Source: an uncultured Clostridia bacterium
Lineage (GTDB): Bacteria > Bacillota > Clostridia > TANB77 > CAG-508
Assembly: GCA_934130935.1 (NCBI GenBank)
Contig: CAKOYQ010000007.1
Location: 12,988-76,987 of the forward strand
DNA length: 64,000 nt
Direction: 5' to 3'
The notes under the pieces were generated by a model. The model had not been told where the DNA came from. It saw only the letters and a program-made list of their open reading frames with translations, and did not search any database. The position numbers and the translations under genes are program-made. Positions 1-9,700 of the stretch are shown here, one piece after another (position 1 is the first letter of the stretch; the number at the start of each line of letters is the position of its first letter).

Positions 1-382
1 GTTCTATGTATGATTTTATGCTATCTATAGTAAATGTCTGTTCATTTATTGGTACATTTGTTAATGCTTTATTTTTATATATGATTAAAAAATATCTATT
101 TTTTAAATCATCATAATAGTCATGTTCATCTGATGTATATTGTATTTTTATATCGCCATCTTGAGTCGAATGAAATGTATTTTTATCGTGTATTAAATCA
201 TAAGTTTTTTCTGATAAATATCCCATATATGATGATACAAATTCATCAGACGCAAAATATTGTTCTTTATTATAATAATTATTTTCTTTCATTATTATAG
301 AAACTATTGATAATACTAATGCCATTATTAAAATCGGTATTACTATATAACTTATCATCTTTAAGATTTTGCTTTGTTTCAT
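1..382 (-). CDS. Sensor histidine kinase, amino-terminal part (cut by window edge)
   Basis: The reading frame begins at an ATG at 382-380 behind a clear AGGAGG site and stays open to the left edge. The product starts with a short basic stretch and one hydrophobic membrane segment at about residues 10-30. A polar, Tyr- and Asp-rich region of about 95 residues follows, which would lie outside the cell. It sits 124 bp downstream of an OmpR-family response regulator on the same strand, the usual order for a two-component operon. The kinase core is outside the window, so the call rests on gene order and topology only. It could be another membrane sensor. Confidence 0.6.
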   Translation of the reverse strand, partial: MKQSKILKMISYIVIPILIMALVLSIVSIIMKENNYYNKEQYFASDEFVSSYMGYLSEKTYDLIHDKNTFHSTQDGDIKIQYTSDEHDYYDDLKNRYFLIIYKNKALTNVPINEQTFTIDSIKSYIE

Positions 383-412
383 TTCTTACCTCCTATGTGA
401 AATTATGTATAA

Positions 413-496
413 GAGACATTTCTTTCATTTTAAAGTATATCAATGTTATTAATATTAAATAATCATCTGATAGATTATAAAGAAAAAAATGTCCCT
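413..496 (-). other. Inverted repeat between response regulator and kinase genes
   Basis: Arms GAGACATTT (413-421) and AAATGTCCC (488-496) are complementary apart from one G-T pair and are separated by 66 bases. In the minus-strand transcript they could form a stem between the two genes of the operon, either protecting the upstream message or marking a weak intercistronic terminator. No U-tract follows. Confidence 0.25.
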
Positions 497-506
497 AGTA
501 TATAAT

Positions 507-1199
507 TTACCCTTCTACTTTATATCCAACTCCCCATAAAACTTTTAAGTATTTAGGTTCTTTAGGATTTATCTCAATTTTTTCTCTTATGTGTCTTATA
601 TGTACAGCAATTACATTTTCTGCAGCATAACATTCACCGTTCCACACGTTTGTATAAATTTCTTCTATTGAAAAAACTTTTCCCTTATTTTCTGTAAGAA
701 ATTTTAAAATATTGTATTCTGTTGGTGTTAATTTAACTTCTATTCCATCTACAATAACTTTCTTTAGTTCATCATCAATTATTAATCCGCCACTTATTAT
801 TAATTTTTTATTACTACTCTCTTCAAATGCCCCAAATTTTGTATATCTTCTTATTAGTGCATTTACTCTTGCTATTAATTCGATTGGATTAAATGGTTTT
901 GTTACATAATCATCTGCTCCTATATTTAGCCCATTTATTTTATCTATATCTTCTGATTTAGCAGATAACATTATTACTGGAATGTTTTTATCTTTTCTAA
1001 TATCTTCTAGTGTTTCCAGTCCATCTTTTTTAGGCATCATTATATCTAATATAACTAAATGTATTTCATTATTTTTTATTTGTTCTAATGCTTCTTCACC
1101 ATCATAAGCTTTATAAACTTTGTAGTTTCCTTTTCCAAGATATATTTCTATTGCTTTTACTATTTCTTTATCATCATCAACTACTAATATGTTGTACAT
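507..1199 (-). CDS. OmpR-family response regulator
   Basis: This is a DNA-binding response regulator of about 230 residues. The amino-terminal receiver has the acidic pair (VDDD), the phospho-acceptor Asp in LVILDIMMPKKDG, the switch Thr/Ser in VIMLSAKS and the Lys of DDYVTKPF. The carboxy-terminal winged helix includes LTPTEYNILKFL and the VAVHIRHIREKI recognition region. The ATG at 1199 is preferred because GAGGTG lies seven bases upstream; a GTG at 1208 would overlap that site. It is probably phosphorylated by the kinase that follows and resembles VanR/PhoP-type regulators. The target genes are not visible here. Confidence 0.9.
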   Translation of the reverse strand: MYNILVVDDDKEIVKAIEIYLGKGNYKVYKAYDGEEALEQIKNNEIHLVILDIMMPKKDGLETLEDIRKDKNIPVIMLSAKSEDIDKINGLNIGADDYVTKPFNPIELIARVNALIRRYTKFGAFEESSNKKLIISGGLIIDDELKKVIVDGIEVKLTPTEYNILKFLTENKGKVFSIEEIYTNVWNGECYAAENVIAVHIRHIREKIEINPKEPKYLKVLWGVGYKVEG

Positions 1200-1229
1200 T
1201 TTTTTCACCTCTTTATTTTCATTGATTAT

Positions 1230-1255
1230 ATTATATCAAATTTTTCTTAAGAAGA
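1230..1255 (-). promoter_or_regulatory. Probable promoter of the 5' two-component operon
   Basis: An extended -10 element (TG-A-TATAAT on the minus strand, with the TATAAT at 1230-1235) lies about 30 bases before the response regulator start. A short palindrome TTTCTTAAGAA sits just upstream and may be an operator. The -35 element is weak, which fits an activated promoter. Confidence 0.45.
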
Positions 1256-1339
1256 AATAGAGAAATTATTAATTATTTCTTAAATTTAATAGTAAATTGC
1301 GTAATATAAGGTATTTGCATTAGATTAATAGTTATAAGT

Positions 1340-1623
1340 CAGTAGTTCAAGTGTCTTTATATCTTAGGGAGGTGCCAATAGATAAATTTCATAAAATAAA
1401 TGAAAGATTTTGTGTATCTAGTCTTAGCACTAGAAGTTATTGAAGAATCAAATGAGGGATGTTCACGGGCAAACTTATAAGTAAGTTTGAGCTTGAGTGA
1501 AAGAGGCTCATTTGATTCTACTAAAACTTCTGTGATAAGATTGGCTTATCCAAAATCTGTAATGGCTTTTATGAAATTTATCTATTGGCACCTTCCTAAG
1601 ATATAAAGACACTTGAACTACTG
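1340..1623. repeat. 284-bp foldback element (long nested inverted repeat)
   Basis: The two 117-base halves (1340-1456 and 1507-1623) are reverse complements. The outer 57 bases match with a single mismatch, the middle 40-45 bases only partly, and the innermost 12 bases (AATCAAATGAG region) match again. The 50-base loop (1457-1506) contains its own hairpin, AAACTTA...TAAGTTT. No open frame of useful length runs through it and no clear target-site duplication is seen at the ends. It fills most of the non-coding gap between a divergent response regulator and an RluA-family gene. It could be a MITE-like mobile element or a very stable structured RNA. I do not recognise it as a named family. Confidence 0.8.
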
Positions 1624-1777
1624 CCTCATTTGATAGTGAAACGGTTATTATGTTCTTTAAACTTCTTGAATTAACTAGTAAAATTTGATAAAATTATATT
1701 ATCAAATTATTTACAGAAAGGATTTAATCAATTAAATAAATTTAGAATTTATAAAAATTATTGATTAGGCAAAAAAT

Positions 1778-2674
1778 ATGATTCTAAAATATGTAATTTC
1801 AGATACAAAATACGAAAATATTAATCAAATTCTAAAACAAGAATTTCATGTTTCTACAAGATTACAACACAAACTTATAAAAAATAAACATATTTATTTA
1901 AATAACAAAATCATCGATACACGTTCATCTGTTTCTATTAATGATATTATCACTGTTGATCTCGACTTTGATGAGGAAAGTGATAATATAATAGCAACAA
2001 ATATGCAACTTAATATTGTGTATGAAGATAATTGCTTTTTAATTTTAAATAAACCTGCTGGAATTGCTGTTCATCCTTCTATGAAACATTATAATAATAG
2101 TATTGCAAATGGAGTCAAATTTTATTTTGAAGATATTGGATTACACAAAAAAATTCGTCCTATAAACAGACTTGATTTAAACACGTCTGGGTTAGTTATT
2201 TTTGCCAAAAATGAATATGTTCAAGAAACTTTAAGTAAACAGATGGCAGAAAAAATGTTCCAAAAATATTATATTGCAATAGTTGAAGGAATTTTCGAAA
2301 AGAAAATTGGAACAATAAATTTGCCTATTGCCAGAAAAGAAAACAGTATTATTGAAAGATGTATTTCTCCTATGGGTCAAGAATCTATCACCGACTATGA
2401 AGTTATAAATGAATTTGATTCTCTTTCTGTTGTTAAATGTCATCTACAAACAGGACGTACTCATCAAATACGTGTACATATGTCTGCAATAGGGCATCCA
2501 TTATTAGGTGATACATTGTATGGTACCTCTTCAACTTTAATTAGTAGACAAGCTTTACATAGTTACAAAATATCTTTTATACACCCTATTACAAATCAAA
2601 ATATGAATTTTACATGTGAATTGCCTGATGATATGAATTTTATTCAAAAAAATCATGAGTATATCCTAAAATAG
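1778..2674 (+). CDS. RluA-family pseudouridine synthase
   Basis: This protein of 298 residues isomerises uridine to pseudouridine in rRNA or tRNA. An S4-like RNA-binding segment comes first (STRLQHKLIKNKHIYLNNKII, about residues 27-47). The catalytic domain has INRLDLNTSGLVIFAKN, where the Asp of the RLD motif is the catalytic residue, then LQTGRTHQIRVHMSAIGHPLLGD, typical of the RluA group. The usual His before RLD is Asn here. It is one of very few plus-strand genes in the window and ends inside a strong terminator shared with rnpB on the other strand. The exact RNA target cannot be told from sequence. Confidence 0.9.
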   Translation: MILKYVISDTKYENINQILKQEFHVSTRLQHKLIKNKHIYLNNKIIDTRSSVSINDIITVDLDFDEESDNIIATNMQLNIVYEDNCFLILNKPAGIAVHPSMKHYNNSIANGVKFYFEDIGLHKKIRPINRLDLNTSGLVIFAKNEYVQETLSKQMAEKMFQKYYIAIVEGIFEKKIGTINLPIARKENSIIERCISPMGQESITDYEVINEFDSLSVVKCHLQTGRTHQIRVHMSAIGHPLLGDTLYGTSSTLISRQALHSYKISFIHPITNQNMNFTCELPDDMNFIQKNHEYILK

Positions 2675-2690
2675 GATTTCTCATGATTTT
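2651..2690. terminator. Bidirectional terminator between the RluA gene and rnpB
   Basis: AATCATGAG and CTCATGATT pair around an inner ATCC...GGAT stem, with T-runs on both strands. It serves the plus-strand pseudouridine synthase, whose stop codon lies in the stem, and the minus-strand RNase P RNA. Confidence 0.8.
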
Positions 2691-3054
2691 TCAAGTAAAT
2701 CTATAAGCCGGGTTCTGTCATTTAAAATAGTCATTTATCTAGGACATATATTGCTATATGCCTCAAGCCACACAAATCAGAAGACACCGAGCAAGTTTAA
2801 TCTTCTACTTAGGTGTTGCTCCAGATGGGGTTTACACTGTCCCAGTATGTCACCATACCAGCGGTGAGCTCTTACCTCGCCTTTTCATCCTTACCTTTAT
2901 TCTTTCATTCAAAAGTTAAAGGCGGTTATTTTCTGTTGCACTTTCCTTAAGGTCTCCCTCACTAGACGTTATCTAGCATCATTGCTCTATGGAGCCCGGA
3001 CTTTCCTCTCGTAATTCCTTTCGAAATTTACCAGCGACTATTTAATTTACTTGA
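2690..3054 (-). ncRNA. rnpB: RNase P RNA (rnpB), type A-like
   Basis: On the minus strand the conserved landmarks appear in order: GAGGAAAGTCCGGGCTCC near the 5' end, GTGCAACAGAAA, the GAGGTAAGAGCTCACC region, the GGTAAACCCCATCTGGAGCA block, and ACAGAACCCGGCTTA near the 3' end. The first and last bases pair (TTCAAGTAAAT with ATTTACTTGAA). This is the catalytic RNA that trims tRNA 5' leaders. The type A-like layout points to Clostridia rather than Bacilli. The ends are set from the terminal pairing and may be off by a few bases. Confidence 0.95.
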
Positions 3055-3094
3055 ATTTTATTATACCATGTTTAAATCCACTTGTAAAGAAAAA

Positions 3095-5707
3095 CTAAAT
3101 CCATTCGCCATATTTTTTGATATATATCTTTTTTGCCCATCCTGCAACAATACAATATAATATTGGAACTCCTATTATAATTGAAAAATATTTAGGTTCA
3201 AGTGCAGTTAATCCTATAGATTTTCCTATAAATGTAAACGGAACGATCATTCCTATTATGCTAAGTGCAATTGATGATATATAAACTGCTTTTGATGCAT
3301 GACTTTGTACAAATGGTTTTTTTGCAGTTCTTATAACATGCATTCCAACTAAATTAGAAACTATACTATAAGTAAACCACGTTGTTTGAAATACTGCTAC
3401 TTCATGTGCTTTGAACACAAACCATATTAATGCAAATACAATTAAATCAAAACATGAGCTTAATGGTCCCATAAACAGCATAAAGTGTTTTAAACCTTTT
3501 ACATCAAACTGTTTTGGTTTGTTTAAATATTCTTCGTCTACATTATCTAATGGTAAAGTTAGTTGCCCAAAATCATAAAGTAATCCCTCCACTAACAATT
3601 GTATAGGTGTCTCTGGTAAGAATGGAAGTAGTACACTTGCAATTATAACTGACATTACTTCTCCAAAATTGAAGCTTGCTGCAAGTTTAATATATTTCAT
3701 TAAATTTGCATAAGTATGACGTCCCTCTTTTACACCATCAAGTAAAACGTGTAAATCTTTTTCTAGTAATATTATATCTGCAGATTCTTTTGCAATATCA
3801 ACTGCTGTATCAACTGAAATTCCTACATCTGAATTTACAAGTGATGGGCTATCATTTATTCCATCTCCCATATATCCAACCACATTTCCACCATCTCTTA
3901 ATAGTCTAACTATACGAGCTTTTTGAATTGGCGAAAGTTTTGCAAAAATATTTGTCTTTTTTAATAATCTTTTTACACCTTGGTCTGCTAATTTATCTAT
4001 TTGAGCTCCTGTAACAATTTGTTTTGATTTTATACCAACCTTTTCACATACACATCTTGTAACTTCTACATTATCACCTGTTAAAACTATAACTCTTATT
4101 CCATTTCTTCCAAGTTTTTCTATAGAAGATTTAGCTGATTCTTTTGGTGGATCAAGAAATCCTATAAATCCAATAAGAACCATATTTTTTTCATCTGAAA
4201 CATCAAACTCATTTGTTTTGTTTAAATCATTTTTCTGGCATACCGCAACAACACGAAGTCCTTGCTTATTTAATTCTTTTGCAATTTTTTTAATATTTTC
4301 TTTTATTGTATTTGTAATAGGTTCAACTTTTCCTTGATAATCTATCAATGTACATATTCCTAAAATTTCTTCTACTGCTCCTTTTGTAATTAATTGTGTC
4401 TTATTTCCATCATTTACTATTACAGAAAGTCTACGTCTTGAAAAATCAAATGGTATCTCATCTATTTTAGTATATTTAGTTGATTCTTCATCTAATCCAT
4501 GTTCTCTTCCACGACTTATAACTGCTTCATCTATGTTACTTCTTAATCCTGTTTGAAAATACGCATTTAAAAAAGCATGTTTTAATACTCTGATGTCTTC
4601 ATTTCCCATAACATCTAAATATTTTTCTAATACAATTTTATCTTCTGTTAATGTTCCTGTTTTATCTGTACATAATATATTCATTGCTCCAAAGCTTTGA
4701 ATTGAATCTAATTTTTTTACTATTGTCTCCTTTTTAGACATTCGCAAAGCTCCTTTTGATAAACCAGAGGATAGAATTACTGGTAATAACAATGGTGTTA
4801 TACATATTGCTATTGCTACTGCAAATGTGAATGATATTATAATGCTATGTTTTTGAACTGTAAGTAAAAATACTATCGGTATTAATATAAGCATAAATTT
4901 TATTAAAAGTTTACTAATATTTTCTATTCCTTTTTGAAAAGCTGTTTTAGGCTTTCCTGTTGTTAATGTGTGTGCAACTTTGCCAAAATAGGTATTATCT
5001 GCTGTTAATACAACAATTCCTTTAGCAGACCCACTTATAACATTTGTCCCCATAAAACATATTGTATCTATATCTGAAAGGCTTTCAATTACCTCATCTT
5101 TATTTAATTCAGTATTTTCAAGTTTCTTTATTGCTTCTGATTCTCCAGTAAGTGTTGATTGTCCAACATACAAATCTTTTGATTCTATTATTCTAAGGTC
5201 TGCAGGTATCATATCTCCTGCTGAAAGTATGACCATATCCCCTGGTACAAGTTCCTTAAAAGGTACTTTGATTTTTTTACCATTTCTTACAACTGTAGCT
5301 GTTGTTGATACTAATTGTTTTAACTTCTCTGCTGCTTTGTTCGAACGATATTCAGAAAAGAAATCCAAAAACGTACTAACTGTTACTAATACTAAGATTA
5401 CTATTATATTTGCATAGCTTGGTGCTTCTGCCAGATAAACATCTGTATAACATAAAATTAATGCTATACCTATTAAAATACTATTAAAAGGCGTAAATAA
5501 ACTACGCAATAAATAATGATACCATTTTTTGGGCTTTGATTGTGTTACTTCATTATGCCCATATTTGCTAACTTTTTGTTCAACTTCTTCGTCTGTTAAT
5601 CCTTCTTCTTTCACGTTAAATTCTGAAATAAACTCGTCTTTTGATGTTTTGCACAAATATCCATATATCTTATCTGCATTTACATCTTCTTTTTTGTCAT
5701 TTGCCAT
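3095..5707 (-). CDS. P-type ATPase, Mg2+-transporting (MgtA-like) family
   Basis: This is a large membrane ATPase of about 870 residues. It shows the actuator motif LTGES, the phosphorylation motif CTDKTGTLT, the hinge GDGINDSPSLVNSDVGISV, and paired membrane helices before and after the cytoplasmic loops. FEKGIENISKLLIKFM and the layout match MgtA-type (P3B) magnesium importers. The intramembrane segment, TPEMLPMIV in that family, reads TPLLLPVIL here, so the transported ion is less certain. The start at 5707 is chosen because TAAGGAGGT lies just upstream; a longer in-frame start would add about 40 residues without a ribosome site. No M-box-like leader was seen. A paralogue lies at 35080-37716. 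Confidence 0.85.
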   Translation of the reverse strand: MANDKKEDVNADKIYGYLCKTSKDEFISEFNVKEEGLTDEEVEQKVSKYGHNEVTQSKPKKWYHYLLRSLFTPFNSILIGIALILCYTDVYLAEAPSYANIIVILVLVTVSTFLDFFSEYRSNKAAEKLKQLVSTTATVVRNGKKIKVPFKELVPGDMVILSAGDMIPADLRIIESKDLYVGQSTLTGESEAIKKLENTELNKDEVIESLSDIDTICFMGTNVISGSAKGIVVLTADNTYFGKVAHTLTTGKPKTAFQKGIENISKLLIKFMLILIPIVFLLTVQKHSIIISFTFAVAIAICITPLLLPVILSSGLSKGALRMSKKETIVKKLDSIQSFGAMNILCTDKTGTLTEDKIVLEKYLDVMGNEDIRVLKHAFLNAYFQTGLRSNIDEAVISRGREHGLDEESTKYTKIDEIPFDFSRRRLSVIVNDGNKTQLITKGAVEEILGICTLIDYQGKVEPITNTIKENIKKIAKELNKQGLRVVAVCQKNDLNKTNEFDVSDEKNMVLIGFIGFLDPPKESAKSSIEKLGRNGIRVIVLTGDNVEVTRCVCEKVGIKSKQIVTGAQIDKLADQGVKRLLKKTNIFAKLSPIQKARIVRLLRDGGNVVGYMGDGINDSPSLVNSDVGISVDTAVDIAKESADIILLEKDLHVLLDGVKEGRHTYANLMKYIKLAASFNFGEVMSVIIASVLLPFLPETPIQLLVEGLLYDFGQLTLPLDNVDEEYLNKPKQFDVKGLKHFMLFMGPLSSCFDLIVFALIWFVFKAHEVAVFQTTWFTYSIVSNLVGMHVIRTAKKPFVQSHASKAVYISSIALSIIGMIVPFTFIGKSIGLTALEPKYFSIIIGVPILYCIVAGWAKKIYIKKYGEWI

Positions 5708-5922
5708 TTTTACCTCCTTAAGTTTGTCAAAATGGACAGACTTTATTGACAAACTTTCTTTTTTATTATATATCTTTTGTTGTTTTTTAAACAATAATAT
5801 AATATCACTATAAATTTTATAATTCAATATTTCGGGTTTTATTTTTGTAAATTTTTAATTAACATTTTAATCAATTATTTTTTATAACATTAAGAATTAG
5901 ATACATCAATTTATTTAAATAT

Positions 5923-5967
5923 AAAAAAGAGAATTCCCTCCAACTGTATTTCAGTCAGAGGGAATCA
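5923..5967 (-). terminator. Rho-independent terminator of the lipoprotein gene
   Basis: ATTCCCTCTGACTG and its partner ending in GGAGGGAAT form a GC-rich stem on the minus strand, followed by a run of T. It lies 33 bases past the stop of the 6000-6629 gene and also isolates it from the downstream ATPase gene. Confidence 0.85.
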
Positions 5968-5999
5968 AACAGTTAATTATTATTCATTAGATTGTAGCA

Positions 6000-6629
6000 T
6001 TAGCTGGCTACTGGGATTAGAAACTTATTGGCTACAGAAATCGTATGAAAGTATTTTTCACCTTCATATTTAATTAATAAATTATATACTGCCTGTAACT
6101 CATTAGCATACACTTCGCAATTGTTAATCAAGCTATATTCTGTAAGACTGTCATAACTTATATGTCCATCTCCCCATCTAACTTGCAAGTCATTATTAAA
6201 CCCGCCAACTGCGAATTTATTGTTATATGCATATGTTTCGCTTATAACAAAACCATCCTGAGAGTATCCAAGAAAACTATCGTCCATACTGTTAACAGCT
6301 AATCCATCCAGATATGGATCTGTTGATTTTAATGCCATATCTATATGGACATGTTCTACAAGAACTTCTGCATTTTTCGGCATATTTTCTAACTTTGCAG
6401 ATATATTTATCATCTTAAGATCAGTTATTTTCCACTGATCCAAACTATAATCAATGTCATACTTTGTTACAAGTTTCATGTCTTTTTCAACTACTTCACT
6501 GCTTTCTAGCGCAGACCCACTAACAGGGCACATTGTTGGTGTTTTTGTCTCTTCTTCTTCTTTACAACCTGCTAAAAGAGTTGCACAAATAATACCTGCT
6601 ACCATAATTGCAATTAACCGCTTTTTCAT
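6000..6629 (-). CDS. Putative lipoprotein of unknown function
   Basis: This 209-residue protein has a short signal peptide and a lipobox (LLAGC, Cys at residue 22), so it should be lipid-anchored on the outer face of the membrane. An acidic linker follows. The remainder has no motif I recognise; it looks beta-rich (KLENMPKNAEVLVEHVHIDM region). It is a complete single-gene unit with a consensus promoter, its own 5' leader with two small hairpins, an AAAGGAG site and a strong terminator. It is somewhat richer in G+C than the genes on either side (21 of 60 bases in one line counted by hand), a possible sign of separate origin. Confidence 0.7.
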   Translation of the reverse strand: MKKRLIAIMVAGIICATLLAGCKEEEETKTPTMCPVSGSALESSEVVEKDMKLVTKYDIDYSLDQWKITDLKMINISAKLENMPKNAEVLVEHVHIDMALKSTDPYLDGLAVNSMDDSFLGYSQDGFVISETYAYNNKFAVGGFNNDLQVRWGDGHISYDSLTEYSLINNCEVYANELQAVYNLLIKYEGEKYFHTISVANKFLIPVAS

Positions 6630-6724
6630 TTTTTTCTCCTTTCATGTCGTTGTTTACCAAATTTTCAGTAAACATTCTACCTGATACAAAATTGTATTTC
6701 GTTGTACCCACGAATAATGAATAC

Positions 6725-6753
6725 ATTATATCACGCCGCCTATTTTATGTCAA
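6725..6753 (-). promoter_or_regulatory. Consensus sigma-A promoter of the lipoprotein gene
   Basis: On the minus strand TTGACA (6753-6748), a 17-base spacer and TATAAT (6730-6725) are perfect matches, with a TG extension just before the -10. The transcript would carry a leader of about 90 bases containing ATACAATTTTGTAT and GTTTAC...GTAAAC hairpins. Confidence 0.85.
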
Positions 6754-6771
6754 GTTTTTTTCTTGAAGCAA

Positions 6772-9700
6772 CTATTGACAATTTTCTTTTCCAACAATTT
6801 CTTCAAACACTTTTAAGATATCATCAGTTAGATAAATTGCACCACAAGATTTTAAATCTTCATTGATTTTAACCATAACACTAATATTGTTTTGTTCACC
6901 ATGAAAAAATTTAATTGCACCTCTAAGTTTTGTTTTTTGTTCCTCTGTAAGGTTTGTAATATTAAGAGTCAGCATATTAGGTTTGTTCTCTCCAAAATTT
7001 TTAATCTCATTTGCCACTATTTTGGTTTCATCATCTTCTCTAACGCTAAGCCTTCCACTAATCATAACAATATTTTCTTCCACTAACATATCCTGAGCTT
7101 TAATATATGTTGGTTCAAATACAATAATTTCTACTGAGCCATACAAATCTTCTATTGTAACAAATGCCATTATCTTATTATTTTTAGTATATTTCTTTTT
7201 TACAGATGTGATAATTCCAGCTATCTTAACTTGTCGCCCATCATTTGTCTCATCTATTTCATGCATTTGTAATGAAGATATATTTGTTGTAGCTATTATT
7301 TGTTCTCTTATTTTTTCAAGTGGATGTCCTGATATATAAATTCCTAACATTTCTTTTTCTATTGAAAGTAATTCTCTTTCATTTAATTCAGGTTTTTCCG
7401 TAAAATTATATTTTATTTCGTTTATATTGTTTTCTCCTTCGCTACTTTCTCCACCTAAATCAAACATTGATACCTGACCATCTATTCCTTTTTTATTATA
7501 AGATTGAATTGTATCTATTATTGTTTCAAAAGAAACTAATAGCGTTGCTCTTGTTTCTGGAAATTCTGTAAATGTTCCTGCTTTTATTAAGCTTTCTACA
7601 CATTTTTTATTTACAGATTCCCCAGCCATTCTTTCGCAAAAGTCTGTAAATCCTGTAAATTCTCCATTGGTATTTCTTTCTTTAATTATATTTTCTACTG
7701 GTTGTACACCAACATTTTTGATGCTTCCTAATCCAAAACGGATTTTTCCATTTTCAACAGTAAACTTTCCAAAACTTTTATTTATATCTGGTTTTAATAT
7801 TTCTATTCCAAGCTTTTTACACTCGTCTATATATTCTGGAACTTTATCTAAATTTCCTAAATAGCTGTTAAGCATTGATGCCATAAATTCTGCTGGATAA
7901 TATGCTTTTAAATATGCTGTTCTATATGCAACTACTGCATAACACGCTGCATGTGATTTATTAAATGCATATTTTGCAAATTCAGACATTTCGTCAAATA
8001 TTTTGTTTGCAGATTCTGCATCTATTCCATTTCTTACACAACCTGGTACAACTACATTTTCCTCTTCATCAACTTGCCCATTTATAAAGACTTCTCTTTC
8101 TTTAGCCATTACATCAAGCTTCTTTTTTCCCATGGCTCTACGTACTAAATCTGCTCTTCCTAGAGAATACCCTGCTAAATCTCTTACTATTTGCATAACT
8201 TGCTCTTGATATACCATACATCCATAAGTTACATTTAATATAGGTTCCAAACTTGGATGTGTATATTCATTATGGCCTGGATTTTGTTTTCCTCTTATAT
8301 ATCTTGGTATTTGATCCATTGGTCCTGGACGATATAATGAAACACCAGCTATTAAATCTTCCAAACAATCTGGTTTCAATTCTTTCATAAAGTTTGTCAT
8401 TCCTTGAGATTCGAATTGGAATATTCCTGATGTTTTGCCTTCTTGCCATAGTTTATATACTTTTGGATCTGACATCTCTTGGTCAAATTCTACATCTATT
8501 CCTTTAGTTTCTTTCACAAGATTAATTGTATCTTTTATAACAGTTAAAGTTCTTAGTCCTAAAAAGTCCATTTTTAATAGTCCTAATTCCTCAAGTGTTG
8601 TCATTATATATTGAGTTGAAATTTGATTATCTCTTACATATAAAGGCACATAAGTATCTACTGGGTCTTTTGTGATTACAACACCACAAGCATGTGTTGA
8701 GGCCTGTCTTGGCATACCTTCTAATGCCATTGCGATATCTAATAATTTATGAATTTGCTCATCAGCTTCATATAAATCTTTTAATTCTTTATTTTGTTCT
8801 AATGCTTTTGGAATTGTTATGTGCAATTCTGTAGGTATCATTTTTGCAAGCTTATCAGCTTCTGCATATGGAAAATCTAATACTCTTGCAACATCTCTTA
8901 TTACCATTTTTGCAGCCATTGTTCCAAATGTTATAATCTGAGAAACATGGTCATGTCCATATTTCTCAGAAACATAGTCAATTACTTTTTGTCTGTCCAC
9001 ATCAGAAAAATCAACGTCGAAATCTGGCATGCTTATTCTTTCTGGATTTAAAAATCTTTCAAAAAGTAATCCATATTTCATTGGGTCAATATCTGTTATT
9101 TCTATTGCATAAGCTAGAATTGATCCAGCACCTGACCCTCTTCCAGGTCCAACAGGAATTCCATGGCTTTTTGCAAAATGTATAAAATCCCATACTATCA
9201 AATAATAGTCAACATATCCCATTTTTTTGATTATACTAATTTCATATTCTGCTCTTTTTAAAATTTCTTCTGATGGATTTTCTCCATATCTCTTTTTTAG
9301 TCCGTCATCACATAATTTTTTTAAAAAATCATAATGTGTTGGATATTCTGCTGGCACATCATAGTTTGGCAATATTGTGTGTCCAAATTCAAACTCTACA
9401 TTACATTCATCTGCAATTTTTACTGTATTTTCTATTGCATCTGGAAATGCAGAAAAATAGTCACTCATTTCTTGTGGTGATTTTACATATAATTCATCTG
9501 TTTCAAACTTCATTCTGTCTTCATCATTCATTCTTTTTCCTGTTTGAATACACAAAAGTATCTCATGATTATATGCATCTTCTCTTTTTAAATAATGTGC
9601 ATCATTTGTTGCAACTAATGGAATATCTAGTTTTCTTGCTAATTGTACTAATTTTTGATTTGCTAAAACTTGTTCTTTTAATCCATTATTTTGAATTTCT

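Noticed and set aside
5708..5999. M-box (Mg2+) riboswitch or other leader control upstream of the first Mg-type ATPase
   Set aside because: The region holds only AT-rich sequence and the terminator of the lipoprotein gene; no M-box core is visible. The 49 bases before the second copy are too short.
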